DNA of 64,000 nt from Trichomonas vaginalis G3 (Eukaryota; Parabasalia; Trichomonadida; Trichomonadidae). A program made the position numbers and the translations under genes. The notes beneath the pieces are model-generated. The model worked only from the letters and a program-made list of their open reading frames with translations. It was not told the DNA's origin and made no database searches. The DNA is taken from positions 15,654,082-15,718,081 of the forward strand of contig NC_067207.1 of the NCBI RefSeq assembly GCF_026262505.1, given 5' to 3'. Within the stretch, counting starts at the first letter, position 1, and the number at the start of each line of letters is the position of its first letter. Below are positions 1 to 8,264 of the stretch, piece by piece.

Positions 1-1
1 G

Positions 2-256
2 CATTTAGTCAGAAGAAACAACAAAAGCTTTTACGACCTTGCTAAGATTTACAAATCTGACAGAAATTGGTTCTATCGCGAAAACTTACCGATTTCAATG
101 ACACCAAATGAAGATGTGAAACAAATAGTTCAAGATACGTTACCTCAAACACACTATGATATTAAAGGTTGTACAATACTTACCTTCAAAGAAGATTTGC
201 CGCTACTGAAAGAAAAAATAACAGAGTATTTTGACAACTTCAAACAAGTAGAGTAG
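2..256 (+). CDS. 3' end of an unrecognised Maverick gene, cut by window start
   Basis: An open frame enters from the window edge and ends at a TAG at 254-256, giving 84 visible residues with mixed charge and a lysine/glutamate-rich end. No domain is recognised. The last 30 or so bases recur at 36864-36898 in the cassette region of the second Maverick. This supports it as a real Maverick gene rather than chance. Its function is unknown. Confidence 0.5.
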   Translation, partial: HLVRRNNKSFYDLAKIYKSDRNWFYRENLPISMTPNEDVKQIVQDTLPQTHYDIKGCTILTFKEDLPLLKEKITEYFDNFKQVE

Positions 257-373
257 ATGAACCATTTATTTTTGGTCTTGACTTCAGATGGCTCAGGTAG
301 CTCTATAAGGTCAATTGTCTTGTCAAATCCTTCTGGCATTCCGAGTCCTTCCATCCGACATTCCAAGTCCTTC

Positions 374-640
374 CTTCCAACAAGAAAAAAATTTCCCGAC
401 AACAGGAAAAAAATTTCCCGACAACTGGAAAAAAATTTCCTGACAACTGGAAAAAAATTTCCTGTTGTTCGTCCGTAAACCATTCAAATTTTCGAAAATT
501 GAGAACTTTTTGGTCGAACGACAGAAAAAATTTTTCCTTCAGACAGGAAAAAAATTTCCCGACAACTGGAAAAAAATTTCCCGACAACTGGAAAAGTTCT
601 TCCATCCAACAGGAAAAGTTCTTCCTTCCGACAGGACACA
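374..640. repeat. 22-bp minisatellite with palindromic GGAAA-N4-TTTCC core
   Basis: Units of 22 bp of the type GACAACTGGAAAAAAATTTC recur in two blocks (about 374-470 and 536-640), with an unrelated stretch between. The second block ends in variant units with GGAAAAGTTCTTCC. The period was checked at 398/420/442 and 561/583. It lies just before a short frame beginning MSDVPPTE, as does a different 21-bp repeat at 33.6-34.0 kb. Confidence 0.85.
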
Positions 641-645
641 AACGA

Positions 646-834
646 ATGTCCGACGTACCACCAACCGAGTCCATTCCAAAGCCAGAAGAACCGAAAGCTG
701 CAGCACCACAACAGACTAAGACTAAACACTTACATTTTTTACGCTTGACTTTTTACAATTTGAACTTTGTTTGCGTAGATGTGAATTCTGAAAGAAGTAT
801 GAGGGTCTTGTATGACTTTGTACTTCTCCCATAG
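646..834 (+). pseudogene. Remnant of a Pro-rich Maverick gene start
   Basis: The frame opens MSDVPPTESIPKPEEPKA, the same start as the proline-rich gene at 34018 in the other Maverick. The likeness stops after about 20 residues, and the rest runs into the 3' side of the packaging ATPase gene on the other strand. It is a leftover of that gene, broken. Confidence 0.5.
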
Positions 835-1614
835 TTCATGTCTGTCAAACTTACCTGCCATGGACTCTTTCATAAGTTCCATGAAATCGTCTTCGGACAA
901 TCCGGGGAAAAGTACAATGTCAGTAAGTATTCTCTTTACATCCTTACTTAAACTCTTTGCTGTCTGTACACAAATGACAACTGAAATGTTAAAGTGTCTG
1001 AGCTTCTTAAGAATTCGACACATGTCTTGTTCTCTATTCTTTAACAAAGGATGAGAGGCGAAATCATCTAAGATAAGAAGACATCTGTGAGGGTAAGTCT
1101 TCCAATCGTAAGATTGCAATTTCTTCGAAATGTATTCTATCTCTTTCTGTTTGTTTCTGAAGTGTTTCTTCTCTAATATTCTCTGCATTTCCTCATTTGG
1201 GTCTTTAAACTTCGAATTTATATACTCATTTATAGCATTGTACTTCAAAACTCTTCTTTGGTACTTCTTTATCCAATCTAACAACTCAGAGTCTTTTATA
1301 CATACTAACTTAGACTTCTTTATAATATCTTTGAACGAATTGACGGTTTGGTCAAATTGACCAGAAGTACTACAAATGACAACTAACTCATAGAATGGGT
1401 TCTTCTCATCTAGTTCTTGTTGTTGTGCAGCCATTTTAAGATAAGTGAAAGTCTTACCCGACCCAGGTGGTGCAATTAGACCTGTTATACCATTCTGAGC
1501 AAATAAGAACTTGTCATGTATGGGTTTTATCTGAGCATTTTCCAACTTCCTCTTGTTCTTGTTTAAAACATTCTCAAATTTTTTGTCAATGTCAGCAAAC
1601 TTTTTTTCTAACAT
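739..1614 (-). CDS. A32-like (FtsK/HerA-type) DNA-packaging ATPase, Maverick A
   Basis: P-loop ATPase expected to pump element DNA into capsids. From the ATG at 1614 it has about 291 residues. Walker A is APPGSGKT at about residues 48-55 and Walker B is LLILDD at about 179-184, followed by a conserved FASHPLLKN stretch. This motif layout is that of the packaging ATPase found in Mavericks, adenovirus-like and poxvirus-like lineages. The frame stays open to 1716, but that part overlaps the divergent gene at 1651, so the internal ATG at 1614 is preferred, leaving a 36-bp divergent gap. The gene looks whole. A near-identical copy is at 36917-37792. Confidence 0.85.
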   Translation of the reverse strand: MLEKKFADIDKKFENVLNKNKRKLENAQIKPIHDKFLFAQNGITGLIAPPGSGKTFTYLKMAAQQQELDEKNPFYELVVICSTSGQFDQTVNSFKDIIKKSKLVCIKDSELLDWIKKYQRRVLKYNAINEYINSKFKDPNEEMQRILEKKHFRNKQKEIEYISKKLQSYDWKTYPHRCLLILDDFASHPLLKNREQDMCRILKKLRHFNISVVICVQTAKSLSKDVKRILTDIVLFPGLSEDDFMELMKESMAGKFDRHELWEKYKVIQDPHTSFRIHIYANKVQIVKSQA

Positions 1615-1650
1615 ATTTTTAGAAAAATTAAAATTTTTATCTTTTAGAAA

Positions 1651-2097
1651 ATGTCTAGCGATTTCGCCATCTATATTCGAGACAAGCTTTTCGACAGCAA
1701 AACATCTGTCGACCATAAAATCTTACATAGTGTAAACAAGAAAGGTGAATTTGTTCTAAAGTTCTGTTTCTGGGAATATGACAAGAACCATAAAACATTA
1801 AGCAGAGAAGTCTTAAAATTTGTCAATGACAGACTTGTTGACAGAGATGACGCCTCTTGGAGAGATGAAGTCCAACAAAACTTCTTAGAATGCAAAGAAG
1901 ACACATGCACTGTTCTTGAAGATGAAATAGAAAACAGAATAGAAGAGCTATTAAAGGACAAAGAACTTTTACAAAAATATGGTTCTGAGAAGTTTGACAT
2001 AACTCCACCAGAAAAGAAGAAGAGAGAAAAGAAAGAAAAGAAAGTAGAAGAAGAGAAGAAAGAACCTGAACCAGAGAAGAAGAAATTTGACATGTAA
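1651..2097 (+). CDS. Maverick protein with Lys/Glu-rich tail, 148 aa
   Basis: Small protein of unknown function, transcribed divergently from the packaging ATPase. Residues 1-110 look globular. The last 35 are a strongly charged Lys/Glu/Pro tail that ends in KKKFDM. It is conserved at 37829-38284 in the sister element with a slightly longer tail, which supports coding. The stop codon is TAAAAATAAA, giving a poly(A)-type end, and it converges with the next gene 17 bp away. Looks whole. Confidence 0.7.
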   Translation: MSSDFAIYIRDKLFDSKTSVDHKILHSVNKKGEFVLKFCFWEYDKNHKTLSREVLKFVNDRLVDRDDASWRDEVQQNFLECKEDTCTVLEDEIENRIEELLKDKELLQKYGSEKFDITPPEKKKREKKEKKVEEEKKEPEPEKKKFDM

Positions 2098-2113
2098 AAA
2101 TAAAATTTTATTT

Positions 2114-2533
2114 TTAGAACATTTCTGGGTCAATGTCAATGTTCTCTTCCTCTTTAGGAGCAAACACTGGCTTAGACTCTAAAATCTTTTTACCCAATTT
2201 ACCTTGAACTTCTACAACTTTAGACTCATAATATTCATAGTCGTCTGCTTTCTTTGGTTCATAAGGTATAACAAGTTTGTATGCTTTACCTTCTTCGAGT
2301 TTTGAGAACCTTCTGTCAAAACTTTCTTTGACTGCTAACAAACCTTCTATGTCTAAGTCTTCAAATTTCGCACCATTTTTAGTCACAATAGCAAACTTAA
2401 CTGGTTCGATGTTCCAAACTTTGCTGAATGAAGACTTTTCAAAATGGTAGAAGTAAACATTCAAATATGTGAATGGGTCTAGTTCTTCTTTAAGTCCTGA
2501 CATGTACTTGTTTACTGAGATGAATTTTGTCAT
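2114..2533 (-). CDS. Maverick protein, 139 aa, unknown function
   Basis: Compact protein starting MTKFISVNKYM and ending in an acidic tail (KEEENIDIDPEMF). No domain is recognised, although the size and acidic end would suit a DNA-associated accessory protein (weak inference). It is conserved at 38301-38720 with scattered substitutions, so it was under coding selection. An A8-TA-T8 palindrome lies just upstream at about 2549-2566, the same kind found before the helicase and polymerase genes. Looks whole. Confidence 0.7.
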   Translation of the reverse strand: MTKFISVNKYMSGLKEELDPFTYLNVYFYHFEKSSFSKVWNIEPVKFAIVTKNGAKFEDLDIEGLLAVKESFDRRFSKLEEGKAYKLVIPYEPKKADDYEYYESKVVEVQGKLGKKILESKPVFAPKEEENIDIDPEMF

Positions 2534-2570
2534 CTTTTCTATCGGATAAAAAAAATATTTTTTTTAAAAT

Positions 2571-3805
2571 TTACTCAGAAAAATTTTTCTTTGTATATAC
2601 ACCATTCTGAACATCTAAAAGACTTTTGACATTTGCCAAGAATGTTCGTTTAGACGCTGTCATATAACCATACTCTTGACAATATTGTTTATACGAGTCG
2701 TACAATGACCTTTCATCTAAACACTCAAAGTCAGTTTCATCTATGAACAGTTCATATACACTCTTGTTTGCTTCTAACAATGTTTGTCTCTCTTCGGTAT
2801 GTGGAATTTGTCTTGGATTGAACTTTGAAATATCTAATGTCATGAAATATGAGAACAAGTGGTTGTAAAAGTCAGATGTCAAAGTTTCTGCTAAGTCGTC
2901 AAAATATTCTGTATCTTGCATATGAGAATCTGACGTTCTGACAACTACATATCTTCTGTCAGAACTTTCTAACTTCATCGGAACAGCATTGTTTGAAACC
3001 ATAATGAAATTTGCAACATTTTCACAAACTCTTTGGTCTTTATATTTTCTTTCAACAACTCCAACTTTGTCTGTTATAAGACTCTTCAAAGCATCTGAGT
3101 TTAAAACTTTTGTTGTATCTATACTTTGAAGTTCGTTACAACTATAAGTTTCATATTCTCTATTGAAGAGTTAAATTTACCGCAGATGTTTTCTAAGTTT
3201 GTCATATTCGGATTCGAATAACCTTCTAACAGTTTGCACAAAATATCTGTAAAGAATGTGTTCTTACCTGTTCCTTGTTTTCCAATTATAATGAGAGCAG
3301 TTTCATTTTTAGCACTTGGATGTTGTAAGATGTTTGCAAACCAACATAAGATATACTCATAGACTCTTTCGTTTCCATTGCATATAATTTCTTTGACATG
3401 GTCTAACCAAGCTTCTATAATATTTTCTTTCCATTCTACTTGTTCGTATTTATATCCAGTGAAGATAGAATAGAAGTTTGGAGAAGGTGTATAGAACTTT
3501 ATACCTCGAACTGAAAAATCTTCTAACTTTGACAATAAGATATCCCAAGCATCTAACATCTTCATGCCAACTTGTACAACTTTTATTTTCTTAAGTTTCT
3601 GTTTACATTCTTGTTCTGAAACTATTGTTGCTCTTGGTTTGTTAAAGACTACATCCCATTCTTTCATAACATAACATTCTGGGGCAGAGTCGACATAAAT
3701 GACTAAACGTTTCAAATTCTCGACTGCTTTGTTATAGTCTCGAAATGGACACATATTTCTGAATGCTTGGAAGTCATAAAAATCTGAAACATCTATTCTG
3801 TACAT
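2571..3805 (-). pseudogene. Superfamily 3 helicase (D5-like), Maverick A
   Basis: Replicative helicase of the SF3 type. The Walker A motif reads GKQGTGKNTFF, the form typical of the family. A downstream NFIMVSNN / SSDRRYVVV stretch matches the sensor and arginine-finger part of D5-like primase-helicases. It probably works with the protein-primed polymerase B of the element. The gene looks broken, with about one break. The same gene at 38757-39986 is more decayed. The start region carries the replication-class palindromes described separately. Confidence 0.8.
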
Positions 3806-3836
3806 TTTTATAAAAATAAAAAAAATATTTTTTTTA
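3803..3836 (-). promoter_or_regulatory. Replication-class upstream element (A/T palindromes) of helicase gene
   Basis: On the minus strand, an A8-TA-T8 palindrome is followed by ATTTTTATAAAAAT, a perfect 14-bp palindrome that runs into the ATG. The same pair stands before the DNA polymerase B gene at 29266-29294, differing by one T. Promoter role is inferred from position and sharing. Confidence 0.5.
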
Positions 3837-4640
3837 TTCTTGAGCTATTTGTTGCATTTGTTGTTCTTGAGCTATTTGTTGTTCTTGAGCTATTTGTTGT
3901 TGAAGTTGTTCTTGTAATACAATACTTTCACCAGTTGCATCTTCCAATTCGAAACTTTCTGCCGTCATTGACAAATACATAGGACATAAAAGTTTTACAG
4001 GAACAAAGTTTGCGTCAACTAAGGTTAAGTTTATGTTTGCTAAAGTGTTTGAGTTTACTAAAGCTGAAAACTCTGCATTCGAATGAACAATAGGCAAACC
4101 AGCAGAGAAAGTGTTGTTTATACGCATAAGTATCTTTTGGTCATAGTAGTTTCTGTCGACATTCGAATAACACTTTGAACCTAAGTTTGAAACAATATAT
4201 AAAATAGGTGTACTTAAAGTCAATGGAACAGACATTCCTTGTATGACACCTTTTCCTGTTATAGGAAACTGTTGGTAGTAAAAACCAGATATAAGTTTTG
4301 TATTATAGCTCATATTGTTTATAGTAAACTCAGTCGGACATCCAAACATAATGAAACCTGCTCTAGTTGCAGCACATGTTACACTCGTCCTTAAAGTATT
4401 AAATAAGTCAACAAAACCTGTTGGTGGTATATCTGAGTAAGTATCTTCAAAGGAGTATTTTTTACCATTCACAACAATAAAATCTTCTGGTGTCAAAAGA
4501 GCAAAACAAGCTTTAGTCGTCATTGTGTTTAAGGTTAGTTTACAATATCGTCCTTGAGGACTTTGTAAGTTTGTTGTTATAGAATTATATGACTCAGGGT
4601 TTTTAGTCGTAATAGTATAAACCATTGTGTCTTCTGCCAT
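3834..4640 (-). CDS. Maverick virion-module protein with Gln-rich tail, 268 aa
   Basis: Begins MAEDTMVYTI at 4640 (an ATG three residues earlier is also open). The body is rich in Thr, Ser, Asn and beta-type hydrophobic patterns. The C-terminus is a short tandem repeat of QIAQEQ. It lies between the helicase and capsid genes, where Mavericks usually carry minor capsid or penton genes, so a beta-rich virion protein is a fair but unproven guess. A decayed copy is at 40020-40808. Looks whole here. Confidence 0.6.
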   Translation of the reverse strand: MAEDTMVYTITTKNPESYNSITTNLQSPQGRYCKLTLNTMTTKACFALLTPEDFIVVNGKKYSFEDTYSDIPPTGFVDLFNTLRTSVTCAATRAGFIMFGCPTEFTINNMSYNTKLISGFYYQQFPITGKGVIQGMSVPLTLSTPILYIVSNLGSKCYSNVDRNYYDQKILMRINNTFSAGLPIVHSNAEFSALVNSNTLANINLTLVDANFVPVKLLCPMYLSMTAESFELEDATGESIVLQEQLQQQIAQEQQIAQEQQMQQIAQE

Positions 4641-4724
4641 TTTTAGCAAATAAATTTTAATGAAATGTTGTGGTCGTCAAATATTTTTATAACGTCTGGG
4701 AAACTATATTTTAAGTTCAACGTT

Positions 4725-5222
4725 TCACCCTTTCATAACGTATATCTTGTCAATGACATTATATGAAACACCACAACAACTAACGTCGGGTTCTATTTCT
4801 TTGATGTTTATATCGTCTGCCTCTGTCAAAAGTTTCAATAGTTCTTTCAAAACTTCATGAGGTGCAATGACATATGAGTTCACTTTTACAGGGTTGTGTT
4901 CGACCAAGTTTAACATTATACCTAAAGCTTGACAAATCTTCTCCTGAGTTTGAAGTTTGTCTTTCAGTTGTTGGTAGTCGTTTCGAATATCTGCAACAGA
5001 ACTTAAGTCTCTGCTAACTTCAGGGTATGTTGGTTGTTCTTTTACAGGAACAATTGTTATACCATCTTCGTCTTCGTATGGTTTCCCCACTTCAACATCT
5101 CTTTCTTTGACATTGACAATAACACTTTGACTGTTTGTTTGAGTTGGTGAATTTAACTTCACATCTGCCACCGCCATTAAACCTTTTGAAACACTTACGC
5201 TTCTATTTTTCGGAAATGACAT
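4725..5222 (-). CDS. Maverick protein, 165 aa, unknown function
   Basis: The start at 5222 (MSFPKNRSVSVSKG) is preferred. The frame is open upstream to 5492, but that part is antisense to the gene at 5241 and has the Phe/Cys-rich look of a shadow. The N-terminus is basic and Ser-rich. The middle has a Gln/Lys/Leu-rich helix, and the C-terminus has a Cys-Cys pair. It is divergent from the 5241 gene with an 18-bp gap holding TTAGAATAAAAAG. A decayed copy lies at 40900-41393. Confidence 0.6.
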   Translation of the reverse strand: MSFPKNRSVSVSKGLMAVADVKLNSPTQTNSQSVIVNVKERDVEVGKPYEDEDGITIVPVKEQPTYPEVSRDLSSVADIRNDYQQLKDKLQTQEKICQALGIMLNLVEHNPVKVNSYVIAPHEVLKELLKLLTEADDINIKEIEPDVSCCGVSYNVIDKIYVMKG

Positions 5223-5240
5223 TTTACTTAGAATAAAAAG

Positions 5241-5660
5241 ATGGACGTATTCGGATATCTCTTCGAATTGAAGCAAAACAAAGTTTACACACACAAACAA
5301 TACAAATACATTGACAGAATAGTTCTTTATACAAACAATGGTAAATGTTATAGAATAGCAGTCTTTGCTGAACCAAAATATTTTCATAAAGCAAAGAAAG
5401 TTGGTATAACTGAAATGGTGAAAGTTCTTGAAGCAGACAAAAATATAACAACAAAACTTACAGATATTTCTAAAGGTAAGTTTATAATACAATTTTATGT
5501 CAAAACTGGCGTACTGTCAATATTTGACGGAGAGAAGTCAGTTCAAGAACAACTTACTGACCTGCTGCCAAAATCTGCTCGATGGAAGCTGTCGTTATGC
5601 CAATCTGAGGAGCCCCAGCAGGTTTCATCGAACGAATCTTCAAAAGAGCATCTTCCGTGA
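5241..5660 (+). CDS. Maverick protein, 139 aa, unknown function
   Basis: Starts MDVFGYLFELKQNK directly after TTAGAATAAAAAG. A similar TAGAATAAAA leader precedes the fibre gene at 25530. The sequence is mixed alpha/beta without a recognised domain. Its 3' end overlaps the 3' end of the capsid gene on the other strand by about 107 bp, so the last 35 residues are antisense to that gene and may be less constrained. It is present but decayed in the sister element at 41412. Confidence 0.6.
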   Translation: MDVFGYLFELKQNKVYTHKQYKYIDRIVLYTNNGKCYRIAVFAEPKYFHKAKKVGITEMVKVLEADKNITTKLTDISKGKFIIQFYVKTGVLSIFDGEKSVQEQLTDLLPKSARWKLSLCQSEEPQQVSSNESSKEHLP

Positions 5661-7160
5661 AAAGTGCTATTGGTTTTGTAAACTTCTTTGCTTTCAATTC
5701 ATCTGGACCGTCTCTGTCACCAGTATATTGTATTTGTACAGTACCAACAGTTGAAATACCACCCATAAAGTCTTCTGAGTCAGCAAATGGAATGCCAAGC
5801 CAAAAGTTTGAACGGTCTCCATTTGTATATTGAGTTTTTTGACCTCCTGTATGAGTCCATACTTTCACATATGGCATAATAGAACTTTGCATTTCAGGGT
5901 TAATGGTTGTTGTGAAGTTGTTGTTAAAGTTCATAGCATCTAATGTCAAGTTGTATGACCTCATATCCTCAACTGTAGAATATTCTTCTCTTGGATAATA
6001 TTTGCCATCTATGTTTATATGATATTTAATACCGGGGTTGTAGAAACAAGAATAGTCATTTATAGTTCGTCTGAAAAGAACAAACATAGTATCTGCATGT
6101 TTCATTGCAGTTGTTAAAGCAATATCTGTTCTTGCACCTGGGTCAGCACTTTGGTTTCCAACTTCACCTGCAAAGTCTTTGACAGATATTTGGTGTATAG
6201 GGAACATAAGTGGAACTGCAATATATTTGGCAGCTAAAGCATTTGAAATATCTGGGTCCAACATATAGACTGCAAGTCTGCTTTCTATTCTCTTGCATTC
6301 AAATTTTTCGCATGTAAATTAACTGGGTCCCAAGCAGTTCCAGCAGCATTGAAATAATAGTTTACTTCAGTGTTGAGGTTTGAGAAACCAAAGTCTAAGT
6401 CAACTTTGTCTTTGCAAAATTCGGCGAATGACGTTTGATTTGCTCCCTTTACGTCTGTAAGAGTGAATGGGTCTTGTGTTGGTGCAATGACTAAGTTATT
6501 TTTGCTTGGAGTAAGTTCGATAGAAATTTTTCCTGCCCAGTTTGGCAAGTATCTTAAAAACCTGAAGATGAGGAAAGATGACAAAGGAACTCTAAGTTTC
6601 AGTTTTACTTTGGTTACTGCTGCTGCAGTTTGTCCAGAAAGGTCAACATAAACTCCTGGAACGTTAGGGTCAAGTCTTCTTATTTTCTCAATAGTTGCAT
6701 ATTGGTCTGTTTGTTCTCTAGCTTGTGGTTGTACTGAGTTTCTCAAAGCGAACCATTCATAGTTTGCCCATGTTACTGTTTGAACTAAGTCAGAGTTAGA
6801 ATATATCTTATATCCCATGAAAACTTCTGGAGCATATTGGTATCCGACATAGAAAATTCCATTGCAACCTTTCTTGTCAGACAACTTGGCAGAAGGTTTT
6901 ATTTCAATGTCTTGTTCCACGTATAAGAATGAGTTGTCAATAGAAATTATATGAAACCTGTCGCAAGCAATATCTACTGTTGTTGAAGAACCTTCTCCAA
7001 ACTCACCTACATTTCCATAAGAAACAGCAGTTGTATATTCGTAAGTTCCAGGAACTATTTCTGACCTTCTAATGGCATTGTCGCATTCGTTATACCATTC
7101 GGAAACATTTCCATTCATGGCATCCAAAACTGTTGGCGTTATATTCTGAGCGGCGTACAT
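5554..7160 (-). pseudogene. Double-jelly-roll major capsid protein, Maverick A
   Basis: This region codes for the main capsid shell protein of the element. The N-terminal part (MYAAQNITPTVLDAMN) is followed by beta-rich sequence and the stretch SSFLIFRFLRYLPNWAGKI. The C-terminal part has WTHTGGQKTQYTNGD and a calm NFWLGIPF segment. Length (about 530 residues in total), position after the ATPase/helicase block and beta-rich composition fit the Maverick hexon-like capsid protein. The gene looks broken, with about one break. A more decayed copy is at 41726-43334. Confidence 0.7.
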
Positions 7161-7192
7161 TTCATATGGGTAAAAATATAGAATAGTTGGAT

Positions 7193-8264
7193 TTATTTGT
7201 CATAATAGAACCCACATGGACCAAGCTTTACTTTCTTCCTGGCTGAGTTTTTAACTCTTCTTTTTCCTTCATTGCCACTACTTTCACTAGATGAAGTTAC
7301 TTCTTCACTACTTTCACTTTGTTCTACTCTTCTCTTCTTCTTTGGTGTCGCTTTTGGTAACTTGCCCTCTGCTTCAAGTTGTAGCATCTTTGCCTCATGT
7401 TCACCTAGTATGTTGTAAATTTCCCATGTCCTTTTTGCCTTTAGGCTCTGGTCGCCCATCTCAGGTATCCTATATCCTAGAAAGATTTTGTCATAGTTTG
7501 TATTTGAGTCTTCGCGTATTGTTTGCATGACTCTTTCCTGAGTTTCCGGTTCAAGCTCTTCAAACAGAGCTTGTCCATATGGAATAAGCTCGTTTCCAAA
7601 TATATGTTTTTGTAGCCATTCTGGTTTTCTTTCCATGTTACCAACAATATCTTTTGTGAATGGGAAAGCTTTTACCCAACGTTTCAGTCTTGCGTCATTT
7701 ATTTCTGTAGTTGGTTTTATTTTGTCAAGGAACATGTTTTTCAATACTAACATTTCATTTGGTACTGTCCATTTGAGTTTTCTTAAATATTCATCCCTTC
7801 TCGTTCATTGTCTGCAAAGTAAGTTTTTATGACATTTTGCAAACTTTCGTTTGCAAGGTCATGTACAATAGGTTCTCTTCCTTCTCTCTCCCTAACTTTC
7901 TTTCTAAACTCTTCACCAAATATACCATCTTATGGTTCTGTGTAGTTCTTTGAGATAAATGTTCTAGAACGTCAGGTGTTATATTTCCATCAGCCATGTT
8001 CATTTCATACTGGTCCAAAATATCTGCATCTTTCATATCTTTCAATGGCATTAAAGCCGCGCTGAAAATACCAGCTATATCTGGTTCACCATTGACTTCC
8101 ATTGCGTCTACAACTTCTTGGAATTGTGGTTGTAAGTTTATGAACCACCTATCCGGGTTAGCTTTATGACCCCATCTCATTGTAGTTCCATAGTCTGCAG
8201 AAACAAAAGTAGGTTTGTTTCCATATTGGTTAGGTTTCTGAATGAACTTTAAACAATGTTTCAT
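7193..8264 (-). pseudogene. Maverick virion-module protein, broken
   Basis: Region next to the capsid gene with long open stretches on the minus strand. One end has a basic, Ser-rich segment (KKKRRVEQSESSEEV and KRRVKNSARKK) that looks like a nucleic-acid-binding or nuclear-targeting tail. The other end begins with Trp- and Met-rich sequence (TTMRWGHKANPDRWF). No catalytic motif is recognised. It looks broken, with about one break. The homologous region is 43372-44340. Confidence 0.5.

Noticed and set aside
154-834. Overlapping frames over the 22-bp minisatellite
   Set aside because: Products of a repeat without stops (Phe/Lys-rich), not conserved in the sister element.
5223-5492. N-terminal extension of the 165-residue minus-strand gene
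   Set aside because: It is antisense to a supported divergent gene, Phe/Cys-rich, and preceded by a better start at 5222.
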